The notes under the pieces: generated by a model
The model's database searches: none
The model's input: only the letters and a program-made list of their open reading frames with translations
Told to the model about the DNA's origin: nothing
Position numbers and translations under genes: made by a program
Part shown: positions 1-7,414 of the stretch, piece by piece
How the letters are laid out: each line of letters opens with the position of its first letter
Numbering within the stretch: position 1 is the first letter of the stretch
From: an uncultured bacterium
GTDB lineage: Bacteria; CAIJMQ01
Assembly: GCA_903821905.1 (NCBI GenBank)
Contig: CAIJMQ010000009.1
Location: 1 to 12,156, forward strand
Length of the DNA: 12,156 nucleotides
Reading direction: 5' to 3'

Positions 1-657
1 ATTGCTTCTTTAGATGGCAGGACGGTTGTTGTAATTGGAAATCAAAAAGGCCGGGATACAAAAGAAAACTTGAAACGTAATTTTGGCATGGCTAATCCTG
101 AAGGGTACAGAAAAGCTCTAAGACTAATGAAATCTGCAGAAAAATTTTCATTCCCCATAATAACTTTTATTGATACACCAGGTGCATATCCTGGCATAGG
201 TGCAGAAGAAAGAGGACAAGCTTGTGCAATAGCAACAAACTTGAAAGAAATGTCTTCTTTAAAAGTCCCAGTAGTTACTATAGTAATTGGCGAAGGAGGT
301 AGTGGTGGTGCTTTAGGCATCAGTGTAGGTAATTATATTTATATGCTGGAATATGCTGTCTATTACGTATGTAGTCCCGAAGCATGTAGCTCTATATTAT
401 GGAGAGATGTATCAAAAGCAGCTATTGCAGCAGAATTACAAGGCATTACTGCACAAGACCTTGTGCGATTCAATATAATTGACGGAGTAATCCCTGAACC
501 GCTTGGGGGAAGCCACAAAAACCCCGAAGAAACCGCTAAAAATATAAAATTAACCCTAAAAAAGACATTTGATGAACTTTGTTCTTTCTCACCTGAGAAA
601 CTCATAAGCCAAAGACATGCAAAGTATAGAAAAATGGGGGAATTTTCTTCAATTTAA
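1..657 (+). CDS. accA: Acetyl-CoA carboxylase carboxyltransferase alpha subunit (5' truncated by window edge)
   Basis: This is the alpha half of the carboxyltransferase that moves CO2 from carboxybiotin to acetyl-CoA, giving malonyl-CoA for fatty-acid synthesis in the cytoplasm; it works with AccD. The frame is open from base 1 and ends at TAA 655-657, giving 218 visible residues. AccA is usually about 320 residues, so roughly the first 100 lie outside. Family landmarks in the visible part are KGRDTKEN followed by [17 protein letters not shown], then [16 protein letters not shown], the glycine-rich [10 protein letters not shown] (visible residues about 97-106, the crotonase-type oxyanion-hole region), [10 protein letters not shown], and EPLGGSH near the end. 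There is no sign of damage. The TTG at 70 and the ATG at 88 are internal, not starts, because the conserved sequence continues upstream of both. The lipoprotein gene follows after 8 bases, so co-transcription is likely. Confidence 0.96.
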   Translation: MASLDGRTVVVIGNQKGRDTKENLKRNFGMANPEGYRKALRLMKSAEKFSFPIITFIDTPGAYPGIGAEERGQACAIATNLKEMSSLKVPVVTIVIGEGGSGGALGISVGNYIYMLEYAVYYVCSPEACSSILWRDVSKAAIAAELQGITAQDLVRFNIIDGVIPEPLGGSHKNPEETAKNIKLTLKKTFDELCSFSPEKLISQRHAKYRKMGEFSSI

Positions 658-665
658 CTAAACTT

Positions 666-1853
666 ATGCGAAAAGTAATTTTAATATTTAGTACTATTTT
701 TATCTTTACTTGCGGATGTGCGACTGTGCCTATCAAAAAGAATAATTCTCTGCAAATAACAGAAAACGCATATCCGAATTATAAAACAGCATCAGAACTT
801 ATGGTACAGGTTGACAGGAAAGATTATTATTCATATGTAAGCATTTTAAACGCTGGATGGAAAACAGAAGATAAGAATTTAGAAAAACTTCTATCAGATA
901 ATGAACCAGCCTTAAAAGAACTCAAAAAAGGATTAGAAAAAGGACAATGCACTATCCGAGTTGTTACGAATCCTGAAGAGCGCAGGGAAATACTGTTCTA
1001 CCTTGATGGATTCCGGGAACTTGCCAGATTATTAACTTTAAAAACACAGTTTCATATATATAAAAAAGAGTACAATCAAGCCACACAAGACTGCATTGAC
1101 ATTATAAAATTTGGTCAACATTTAGAAAAAGGCGGCAATTCTTTATCAAAAAGAATGGGGATGGCAATAGAGAGTAACGGCTACAAGAATTTAAGGAATG
1201 CAGCTTTTCAGGCTAAAGGGTTAAATTATTCTCATCTGTTAGAAAATATTCAGTCTATAAAAAATAATAACTTTGAAACCATGAAACATTTAAAAATATT
1301 ACTAGAAAATGAATTACATGATATCAGCTTTAATGTTTCACCTTTATTATTGGGTGAAAAAGACTGGCAACAATTCAAAGAAAACTATAATGCAAGTGGA
1401 TACACTCAAGAAGACATAATGAAAAGTATCGGAGCCTGCTATATTGAAGCTATGGAGTATATTGATTCACCTTATAATGAAGGTTTGAAATCATGGCAAT
1501 TACCAGAAAAACCACAAAATCCTGTACAGTATATTTTAATGCCTATTTTAAGAAACATGTATATAGAATGTGGTCGATTGGATACTGAAAGAGATGCTAC
1601 ATCAATCGTCATTGGTTTGGAATATTACAACTCCAAGAATAACAAATATCCTGAAAAACTCCTTGATCTAGTTCCTAAATATCTTCCTTCCCTGCCTCTG
1701 GATCCTTTTACTGGAGAATCTTTCATCTATCAGAGAATGGGCAAAGGATGGAAGATATATAGCTTGGGCAGCGATTTAAAGAATGACTTCGGAGAAAAGA
1801 ATAGCTATACATCCAAAGACGGCACGGGGGATATAATTTTTTACAAGGAATAA
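666..1853 (+). CDS. Hypothetical lipoprotein with a GspG-like C-terminal tail
   Basis: The function is unknown. The 395-residue product starts with MRK, a hydrophobic stretch (residues 4-15) and then TCGCAT. Cys18, preceded by Gly, is a plausible lipidation site, although the lipobox is not classical (Thr at -3, Cys at -2). Most of the protein (about 40-310) is predicted helical, with charged heptad-like stretches and no enzymatic motif I recognise. The last 80 residues change character: GLEYYNSKNNKYPEKLLDL, then VPKYLPSLPLDPFTGESF and WKIYSLGSD. These match the pattern YP..L..LVP.YLP.LP.DPF.G..F.Y....YSLG.D seen at the C-terminus of type II secretion major pseudopilins (GspG). There is no N-terminal pilin methylation motif, so it is not itself a pseudopilin. 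I recall similar long hypothetical proteins in Planctomycetota and Lentisphaerota. No clear ribosome binding site precedes the ATG; translation may be coupled to accA, 8 bases upstream. Confidence 0.85.
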   Translation: MRKVILIFSTIFIFTCGCATVPIKKNNSLQITENAYPNYKTASELMVQVDRKDYYSYVSILNAGWKTEDKNLEKLLSDNEPALKELKKGLEKGQCTIRVVTNPEERREILFYLDGFRELARLLTLKTQFHIYKKEYNQATQDCIDIIKFGQHLEKGGNSLSKRMGMAIESNGYKNLRNAAFQAKGLNYSHLLENIQSIKNNNFETMKHLKILLENELHDISFNVSPLLLGEKDWQQFKENYNASGYTQEDIMKSIGACYIEAMEYIDSPYNEGLKSWQLPEKPQNPVQYILMPILRNMYIECGRLDTERDATSIVIGLEYYNSKNNKYPEKLLDLVPKYLPSLPLDPFTGESFIYQRMGKGWKIYSLGSDLKNDFGEKNSYTSKDGTGDIIFYKE

Positions 1854-1893
1854 TATATTATCCTATAAATCACTTATCAGAAAATCCTTTAAA

Positions 1894-2928
1894 TTATCCG
1901 AAGAAAACCTTAGCTTCTCCAAAAAGTTCTTTACTGACAGCTTTCATTTTTCCAACAGCTTCTTCAAGAGAAACCGATAAAAGTTCTCCCTTTTTCAAGG
2001 CAGCCATCTTGCCAAATTCATTGTCTTTAACCATCTGTATTGCTTTAAGCCCCAATCTTGTCGCAAAATATCTATCAAAAGCAGAAGGAGAACCTCCTCT
2101 TTGAAGATGTCCCAAAATAACTGAACGAGTTTCTGCGCCAGTCCTTTTTTCAATTTCTTTTTCTAATACTTTAGCAACTCCTCCGAGTTTAACATGTCCA
2201 AAAGCATCCGTCCCTTCTTCTTGTGCAAAGAATTTTGTATCACCTTTGGGAAGGGCTCCCTCTGCAACTGCAACAATAGAATAGGATTTACCTTTCGCTT
2301 TTCTTCCTTTTATAATTCGGCATACTTCATCTATATCAAATGGTTCTTCAGGTATAAGAATTACATGAGCTCCACCTGCCATGCCGCCTTCAAGAGTTAT
2401 CCAACCAGCATGACGTCCCATTACCTCTACTACCAGAACCCGATGATGAGATTCTGCTGTTGTGTGAAGCCTATCAATTGATTCAGCTACACGATTTATA
2501 GCAGTGTCAAACCCGAAACAGATATCTGTAGCAGAAAGATCATTATCTATCGTTTTGGGAACTCCTACTACTTTTACGCCCTTCTTACAAAGTTTATTTG
2601 CAACTCCAAGAGTATCATCTCCACCTATAGCTATCAACGCGTAGAGATCAAGTTGTTTCATGTTTTCTATCACTTTCTGCTCGCCATTTTCTACTTTATA
2701 TGGATTAGTTCTTGATGTCCCGAGAATAGTTCCTCCTTCACGATGAATGTCTTCTACTTTATCCACGTTAAGCTCACACACGTCTTTTTCTAAAATTCCG
2801 CGCCATCCGTCTTTTATACCTATTATTTTGTAACCCAATTTTTCACCTTTTATTACAACTGCACGAATTACTGCATTTAAGCCTGGGGCATCGCCACCAC
2901 CGGTTAATACACCTACTCTCTTTTCCAT
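1894..2928 (-). CDS. pfkA: 6-phosphofructokinase, probably pyrophosphate-dependent
   Basis: It phosphorylates fructose 6-phosphate to fructose 1,6-bisphosphate, the committed step of glycolysis, in the cytoplasm. The 344 residues are complete and of normal length for the bacterial family. Visible motifs are TGGGDAPGLNAVIR (9-22, nucleotide loop), IGGDDT (101-106), PKTIDND (124-130, with catalytic Asp128), MGRHAGW (170-176, sugar-phosphate binding) and GHLQRGGSPSAFDR (273-286). Two positions normally Gly in ATP-dependent enzymes (E. coli Gly104 and Gly124) are Asp105 and Lys125 here. This Asp/Lys pair is the recognised signature of pyrophosphate-dependent enzymes, so PPi is the likely phosphoryl donor and the reaction would be reversible. 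This is inferred from motif rules, not measured. The start is firm: ATG at 2928 has a strong Shine-Dalgarno 5 bases upstream, and the gene overlaps the end of coaBC by 16 bases. Confidence 0.95.
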   Translation of the reverse strand: MEKRVGVLTGGGDAPGLNAVIRAVVIKGEKLGYKIIGIKDGWRGILEKDVCELNVDKVEDIHREGGTILGTSRTNPYKVENGEQKVIENMKQLDLYALIAIGGDDTLGVANKLCKKGVKVVGVPKTIDNDLSATDICFGFDTAINRVAESIDRLHTTAESHHRVLVVEVMGRHAGWITLEGGMAGGAHVILIPEEPFDIDEVCRIIKGRKAKGKSYSIVAVAEGALPKGDTKFFAQEEGTDAFGHVKLGGVAKVLEKEIEKRTGAETRSVILGHLQRGGSPSAFDRYFATRLGLKAIQMVKDNEFGKMAALKKGELLSVSLEEAVGKMKAVSKELFGEAKVFFG

Positions 2929-4145
2929 CTGTTCCTCCCTATATTTTGTATTTTATCAAGAATTTTATTTGCTAACTCCTTTTTGGAAAGTAAGGACAGC
3001 TTTTCTACTTTACTATTTTTATCAATAAAGATTGCTTTATTGGTATCACTGCAAAATCCTGAATTTTTTAAAGTAATATCATTTGCTACAATTAAGTCAA
3101 GATTCTTTTTTCTTAATTTTTCTTTAGCTTTTATTATTTGATTCTCTGTTTCAATTGAAAACCCAACAGTAATTTTGTTTTTCTTTTGTTTACCAACTTC
3201 TAACAATATATCGGCATTAGGGACAAGTTGAATATCCCACTGCCCATTAGCTCTTGTTCTTTTTTGTTTCTCGAGTTTCTTGGACCTAAAATCACCTACT
3301 GCAGCAGCCATTATCAATACATCAGTTAAAGAAAAATTTTTAATCACTTCCTCTCTCATTTGGCTGGCAGTTACAACACTTATTATCTTGATACCATTAG
3401 GAAACGGAAGCAAAGTAGGAGCTGAAATCAATTTAACTTCGGCCCCCCTTAATTTTGCAGCTTCAGCTAAAGCATAACCCATCTTCCCAGACGAAGCATT
3501 GCCAATAAAACGCACGGGGTCAAGAAATTCCTGGGTTCCTCCAGCAGTAACGAGAACTTTAATACCTTGAAAGTCTTCTTTTGTTAATAATACATCTCTG
3601 ACACTTTGTATAATATCTTCTATTGGTGGAAACCGCCCTTCTCCAATTTTACCACTAGCTAGTAATCCTTTTGTAGCAGGTATTATATGATAACCTCTTC
3701 CACTTAATTTACTTAGATTATCCTTGAATATCACATTTTTATACATGCCTTCATCCATAGCTGGAGTTAAAATTATTGGCCCTTGGAAAGAAGTGAGCGT
3801 AGTGGAAAGAAGATCGTCTGATATCCCACAAGCTGTTTTTGATATTATATTAGCAGTTGCTGGAGCTACAAGCATACAATCAGCCCACTGTGTAAGTTTT
3901 ATATGTACAAGTTCGCTATGATTTGTCCATGTATTGTCCTCTAATGGGCAAAACATCTCTAAATATACAGGATTACCAGAAAGGGTTTGAAAAGTTAGAG
4001 GGCTAATAAACTTAGCAGCATTCTTCGTCATTATAACTTTAACTTCTGCACCTTCTTCTCTTAATTTCCTCAACAATTCACAGGACTTATAAATGGCAAT
4101 GCTACCTGTTACCCCAAGAATAATTTTTTTACCTTTTAGAATCAT
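2913..4145 (-). CDS. coaBC: Bifunctional phosphopantothenoylcysteine decarboxylase / phosphopantothenate-cysteine ligase
   Basis: It carries out two consecutive steps of coenzyme A synthesis: ligation of cysteine to 4'-phosphopantothenate (CoaB, nucleotide-dependent) and FMN-dependent decarboxylation to 4'-phosphopantetheine (CoaC). The 410 residues are full length. The N-terminal CoaC flavoprotein domain (about 5-180) shows GVTGSIAIYK (11-20), catalytic His81 before WADCMLVAPATAN, DDLLSTT (110-116), PAMDEGMY (128-135) and LASGKIGEGR (162-171). The C-terminal CoaB domain (about 194-400) shows VTAGGTQEFLDPVRFIGNAS (199-218) then SGKMGYALAEAA, AAAVGDFR (280-287) and VGFSIET. Compared with E. 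coli, the Asn of PAMN is Asp131 and the clamp Cys of LACG is Ser164. I recall the same pair in Bacteroidota enzymes, so it is probably an active variant. The gene follows rpoZ by 51 bases, a common pairing, and overlaps pfkA by 16 bases. No strong Shine-Dalgarno precedes the ATG. Confidence 0.96.
   Translation of the reverse strand: MILKGKKIILGVTGSIAIYKSCELLRKLREEGAEVKVIMTKNAAKFISPLTFQTLSGNPVYLEMFCPLEDNTWTNHSELVHIKLTQWADCMLVAPATANIISKTACGISDDLLSTTLTSFQGPIILTPAMDEGMYKNVIFKDNLSKLSGRGYHIIPATKGLLASGKIGEGRFPPIEDIIQSVRDVLLTKEDFQGIKVLVTAGGTQEFLDPVRFIGNASSGKMGYALAEAAKLRGAEVKLISAPTLLPFPNGIKIISVVTASQMREEVIKNFSLTDVLIMAAAVGDFRSKKLEKQKRTRANGQWDIQLVPNADILLEVGKQKKNKITVGFSIETENQIIKAKEKLRKKNLDLIVANDITLKNSGFCSDTNKAIFIDKNSKVEKLSLLSKKELANKILDKIQNIGRNRWKRE
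2933..2940 (-). promoter_or_regulatory. Strong ribosome binding site for pfkA
   Basis: On the minus strand this reads AGGGAGGA, with the GGAGG core 5 bases before the pfkA ATG. It lies inside the last codons of coaBC. It fixes the pfkA start and suggests that pfkA is translated from the same message by reinitiation or independent loading. Confidence 0.8.
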
Positions 4146-4176
4146 TATTATTATCTTTATTTAGTAATAAACGCGG

Positions 4177-4182
4177 ATTATA
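4177..4182 (-). promoter_or_regulatory. Possible -10 element upstream of coaBC (weak)
   Basis: The minus strand carries a perfect TATAAT here, 31 bases before the coaBC ATG, in the 51-base gap after rpoZ. There is no acceptable -35 box 16-18 bases upstream (the position reads AAAAAG) and no extended -10 TG. In AT-rich DNA a lone match can be chance. It may be an internal promoter for coaBC-pfkA. Confidence 0.25.
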
Positions 4183-4196
4183 GGGTAGTAAGATAT

Positions 4197-4457
4197 TTAC
4201 TTTTTCTTTTCTTTGGAAGATTCTTTCTTTTCCTCTGAAATGTCTTTATGCCTGCCAACAGTTATCTTCCCTTGAGCAATTTCTTCTAAAGCTATCTGCA
4301 TCAAGTCATTACCTTCTGTTTGTATCAACTTGGGAGACCCGGAAACTAATTCTCTTACCCTCTTACTCGCAAGGTTTATTAATACAAAAATATTATCATC
4401 AACCTTATCCTTTAAATCTTTAACATCCAATGCTTTAGCTTCTACTTTTTTTACCAT
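4197..4457 (-). CDS. rpoZ: DNA-directed RNA polymerase omega subunit
   Basis: This is the small omega subunit, which wraps the C-terminal part of beta-prime and aids RNA polymerase assembly. The 86-residue product from ATG 4457 has the family core: an N-terminal segment with DDNIFVLINLASKRVRELVS (matching the usual N.y.lv..AakRAreL pattern) and, later, IALEEIAQGKI, the hallmark second helix. The tail is strongly charged (EEKKESSKEKKK) and probably disordered. A TTG at 4478 would add seven residues, but the GGAGG at 4468-4472 lies inside that extension and serves the ATG at 4457 with 10-base spacing, so I prefer the shorter form. The ATG at 4464 is out of frame and soon stops. The gene begins 7 bases after the valS stop and precedes coaBC, consistent with one operon. 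In many bacteria gmk sits upstream of rpoZ; valS takes that place here. Confidence 0.88.
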   Translation of the reverse strand: MVKKVEAKALDVKDLKDKVDDNIFVLINLASKRVRELVSGSPKLIQTEGNDLMQIALEEIAQGKITVGRHKDISEEKKESSKEKKK

Positions 4458-4464
4458 TCCCCAT

Positions 4465-7290
4465 TTACCTCCCCCCAACAGTTTTTAATATCCCCATTAA
4501 TTTTTCTTTCTTCTTTAAAAGCTCTTCTCTTTTCGATTTGCACTTCTCTACTGCAGAATGCTGCGCTTTGGACATAAAATCCTTATTGGCTAATTTCTTT
4601 TCTATTCTCATTAGATTCTCATCTAAATTTTTCAATTCTTCTTTTATTCTTATTTTCTCCTTTTCTAAATCTATATCCTTCAATAAAAGGTAAACACATG
4701 TACTAGATGAAGTGACTCCAGAAGAGAATTTCCCTTCAGAAGATACTTTCTTCTGAATTTGCAAACTCTTAGCATTTATAAGAGACATTATACTATCTTT
4801 CTCCTCAAGAAGAATTTTCTCCTCCTTTTCCGAAGAGGCAATAATTATGAAATCCAGAGATTCATGGAATTTAATATTCCACTCCGCTCTGAGATTTCTA
4901 CTTGCTTGAATAACTTCATATTTCTTAAAAGCATCTTCAGCAACTTTCTTTTCTATCTTATCGATTTTAGGAATAGGCCACTGTGCAATGACAATACTTT
5001 CGGAAAGGGTATTATCATATGAAATTAGATGATGCCAAATTTCTTCTGTTATAAAAGGCATAAAAGGATGCAGTAATCTTAAAGTTTTGCTAAGAACATA
5101 GTAAAGTGTATTTTTGACAATCTGGGAATCTTTTTCTTCTCCCTTTAATCTATATTTTACTAATTCAATGTACCAATCACAGAGTTCATGCCAGAAAAAC
5201 TTGAAAAGCAACTCCCCTGCTTCGCTAAACTGGAAACTCTCTAAAAGTTCAGTAACATCTTTGTTTACTTCTTCTATCCTTCCTAAAATGAATTTCTCGT
5301 CTAATCCCAAAGAAAGACCGTAAACATCTTTGACCGGTTTAAAATCATCACCTAAGTTTACAAGAATAAACCGTGAAGCATTCCATATCTTGTTGCTAAA
5401 ATTTCTCATACCTTCAAATCTATCCAGAGAAAAAATTATATCTTGACCGGCTCCCGTATTGAGTTGTGTTAATGCCATTCTCAACGCATCAACTCCAAAC
5501 GTGTCTATCAAGTCCAATGGGTCAACAACATTGCCTTTTGATTTTGACATTTTCTTGCCTTCTTTATCCCTAACTATAGGATGGATGTAAACGGTACGGA
5601 AAGGGACATCACCTTTAAATTTAAGTCCCATCAAAATCATTCTTGCTACCCAAAAATGTATAATTTCGTATCCAGTTACAAGAGTAGAGGTTGGATAGAA
5701 TTTCTTAAGGTTGGCAGTATCTTCCGGCCAACCAAGAGTCGACATAGGCCAGAGGGCAGAACTGAACCATGTGTCAAGAACATCTGTGTCGCGCTGCCAT
5801 CCGTGAGATTCTAGCAATTGTTGAAGCGAAGTACCTTCGTCGGTTAAACAAACAGCAGTACGAATCCAATTTGAGCGATCAGGATGTTGCGCGATAGAAA
5901 GGAAATAGTGTCCACTTCCAGCGACAATTTTATCCCACTCACCGCCTATAGCTTGCCTAAAAGCAGCTAACACCTGTGCATTATTGTGATGTCCCGGCAC
6001 AGGCGTAGGTTTAACATTCGCAGGCAGCTCGATATCACGTGTCCACACTGGTATTTGATGACCCCACCATATCTGTCTTGAAATGCACCAATCTTTCACC
6101 TCTTCCATCCAGTTTAGATAAACTTTAGTCCATCTTTCAGGAACAAATTTTATATCACCGTCTTTTACAGCTTCAATAGCTGGTTCCTTAAGTTTCTGGA
6201 TATTTACAAACCACTGTGTAGAAAGATAGGGTTCTATCATTGTTCCACAACGATAACAGTGTCCTACGGAATGCAGATGAGAATCAATTTTCACTAAATC
6301 ACCTTCTTTCCTTAAATCATTAACTATTTCTTCTCTACATTTGAAACGGTCAAGCCCCTCATATTTGGCAGGAACTTGTTGCATCTTGCCTTCTTTATCT
6401 AAAATTATCAGATTAGCTAAACCATGTGTTTTACCTATCTCAAAATCCACAGGGTCATGAGCAGGCGTGACCTTAACCGCTCCTGTCCCAAATGAAACTT
6501 CTACTCTTTCGTCGGCTATTATTGGAATTTCTCTTTTTGCCAGCGGTAAAAGAAGTATTTTACCTACAAGATTTTTATATTTCTTATCTTTAGGATTTAC
6601 CGCAACAGCTGTATCTCCTAACATTGTTTCTGGTCTTGTAGTTGCTACGGTTATCTGGCCTTTGCCATCGCTCATGGAATAGTTGATGTAGTACAATTTA
6701 CCTTCTGTATCCTGGTATTCCACCTCCACATTTGAAAGAGCAGTTTGACAGCGTGGACACCAATTAACAATATAATCACCCTTATATATCAACCCATCTT
6801 CAAAGAGCCGGAAAAAAGCTTCTTTTACAGCCTTAGAACGCTTTTCATCCATAGTGAATGCAAACCTAGACCAATCACAGGAACATCCTAATTTCTTAAG
6901 CTGTAAGATTATTCTCTTCTCGTGTTTATCTTTCCAATTCTCAATCTTGTCAATCAGCTTATCTCGCCCAAGCTCTCTTTTGTTTATATTCTCCTTAGCA
7001 AGTTCCCTCTCTATCACATTCTCCGTTGCGATACCTGCATGGTCGCATCCGGGTATCCACAATGCATCAAATCCCTGCATTCTCCTGAAGCGTATAAGTA
7101 TGTCCTGTAATGTACCGTCTAATGCGTGTCCCATATGCAGAGAACCAGTTATATTGGGAGGGGGAATGACTATACAATAGGGTTTTCTAGAGGATTTAGA
7201 GGAAACTTCAAACAGTTTCTTCTCTTCCCAGAACGCATACCACTTATTTTCTACTTCTTTATGGTTGTATTTCGTAGATAATTCCTGCAT
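4465..7290 (-). CDS. valS: Valyl-tRNA synthetase with an unusual internal insert
   Basis: This class I synthetase charges tRNA-Val with valine and edits misactivated threonine. The 941 residues are complete. It shows the HIGH-type motif PPPNITGSLHMGHAL (43-57), GCDHAGIATE (81-90), the CxxC pair WCPRC (177-181), the editing (CP1) domain with TTRPETMLGDTAVAVNP (217-233) and HDPVDFEIGKTHG (278-290), a second CxxC pair CYRC (345-348), WCISRQIWWGHQIPVW (401-416), DVLDTWFSSALWP (503-515), GYEIIHFWVARM (540-551), KMSKSKGNVVDPLD (580-593), the anticodon-binding helical domain (about 660-800), and a C-terminal coiled-coil arm (about 873-935, Lys/Glu-rich). Between IPVW and DVLDTW, where zinc-type enzymes carry CxxC knuckles and E. 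coli a short linker, lie about 85 residues (417-501) with one Cys. That stretch is about 48% GC against about 34% for sampled flanks. The ATG at 7290 has AAGG 9-10 bases upstream. Confidence 0.97.
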   Translation of the reverse strand: MQELSTKYNHKEVENKWYAFWEEKKLFEVSSKSSRKPYCIVIPPPNITGSLHMGHALDGTLQDILIRFRRMQGFDALWIPGCDHAGIATENVIERELAKENINKRELGRDKLIDKIENWKDKHEKRIILQLKKLGCSCDWSRFAFTMDEKRSKAVKEAFFRLFEDGLIYKGDYIVNWCPRCQTALSNVEVEYQDTEGKLYYINYSMSDGKGQITVATTRPETMLGDTAVAVNPKDKKYKNLVGKILLLPLAKREIPIIADERVEVSFGTGAVKVTPAHDPVDFEIGKTHGLANLIILDKEGKMQQVPAKYEGLDRFKCREEIVNDLRKEGDLVKIDSHLHSVGHCYRCGTMIEPYLSTQWFVNIQKLKEPAIEAVKDGDIKFVPERWTKVYLNWMEEVKDWCISRQIWWGHQIPVWTRDIELPANVKPTPVPGHHNNAQVLAAFRQAIGGEWDKIVAGSGHYFLSIAQHPDRSNWIRTAVCLTDEGTSLQQLLESHGWQRDTDVLDTWFSSALWPMSTLGWPEDTANLKKFYPTSTLVTGYEIIHFWVARMILMGLKFKGDVPFRTVYIHPIVRDKEGKKMSKSKGNVVDPLDLIDTFGVDALRMALTQLNTGAGQDIIFSLDRFEGMRNFSNKIWNASRFILVNLGDDFKPVKDVYGLSLGLDEKFILGRIEEVNKDVTELLESFQFSEAGELLFKFFWHELCDWYIELVKYRLKGEEKDSQIVKNTLYYVLSKTLRLLHPFMPFITEEIWHHLISYDNTLSESIVIAQWPIPKIDKIEKKVAEDAFKKYEVIQASRNLRAEWNIKFHESLDFIIIASSEKEEKILLEEKDSIMSLINAKSLQIQKKVSSEGKFSSGVTSSSTCVYLLLKDIDLEKEKIRIKEELKNLDENLMRIEKKLANKDFMSKAQHSAVEKCKSKREELLKKKEKLMGILKTVGGR
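4468..4472 (-). promoter_or_regulatory. Ribosome binding site deciding the rpoZ start
   Basis: This is a GGAGG core within a run of G at the end of valS. It lies 10 bases before the ATG at 4457, slightly long spacing but the only good match nearby, and it lies inside the longer TTG-initiated reading. Confidence 0.6.
5788..6042 (-). other. Insert segment within valS, residues 417-501
   Basis: This in-frame segment encodes roughly TRDIELPANVKPT to QRDT, between the conserved IPVW and DVLDTW blocks. By my base count it holds 122 G+C of 255 (about 48%), whereas a 60-base sample on each side gives 33-35%. The residues include five His and a single Cys481, with no CxxC, so it cannot replace the missing zinc knuckle in an obvious way. 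The C-terminal half (IRTAVCLTDEGTSLQQLLES then HGWQRD) leads smoothly into DVLDTW, so the protein stays a single functional reading frame. I do not recognise the fold. It may be a lineage-specific replacement also present in PVC-type bacteria. Confidence 0.6.
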
Positions 7291-7336
7291 TTTTTCAATA
7301 CCTTGTTTACCTGTTTTTCTAACGGCGTAAGTCGTA

Positions 7337-7365
7337 TTTATACAATAAAATTCAGCTTAAGTCAA
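7337..7365 (-). promoter_or_regulatory. Sigma70-type promoter for valS-rpoZ-coaBC-pfkA
   Basis: On the minus strand TTGACT (7365-7360) is followed by a 17-base spacer and TATAAA (7342-7337): one mismatch to consensus in each box and ideal spacing. Transcription would begin near 7330, leaving a leader of about 40 bases before the valS ATG. That is too short for a T-box. It sits in the 124-base gap (7291-7414) after the exporter operon, which otherwise shows no clear hairpin terminator. Confidence 0.65.
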
Positions 7366-7414
7366 TCGATTAGGAGATAGGAAATACTAATTGGCAGTTT
7401 TAAATTCCCTCACA

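Noticed and set aside
1847-1863. AT-rich inverted repeat at the end of the lipoprotein gene, between convergent genes
   Set aside because: The stem is almost all A-T with a bulge, overlaps the stop codon and is not followed by a T-run, so I do not call it a terminator.
2194-2481. 95-codon open frame on the + strand inside pfkA
   Set aside because: It lies fully antisense to a well-conserved enzyme, has no ribosome site or recognisable motif, and has the Cys/Phe/Ser-rich composition of a shadow frame.
4458-4478. Seven-residue N-terminal extension of the omega subunit from TTG 4478
   Set aside because: The only good Shine-Dalgarno (4468-4472) lies inside the extension and serves ATG 4457. The extension also overlaps the end of valS and is a translation of a G-rich ribosome site.
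6854-7180. 108-codon open frame on the + strand opposite the N-terminal part of valS
   Set aside because: Antisense to the conserved catalytic core of valS, with no family resemblance and no start signal.
7291-7414. Search for a T-box or other riboswitch, or a terminator, between the exporter operon and valS
   Set aside because: The leader after the predicted start is only about 40 bases, with no T-box sequence. The only inverted repeat (ATTAG...CTAAT) is 5 base pairs with a long loop.
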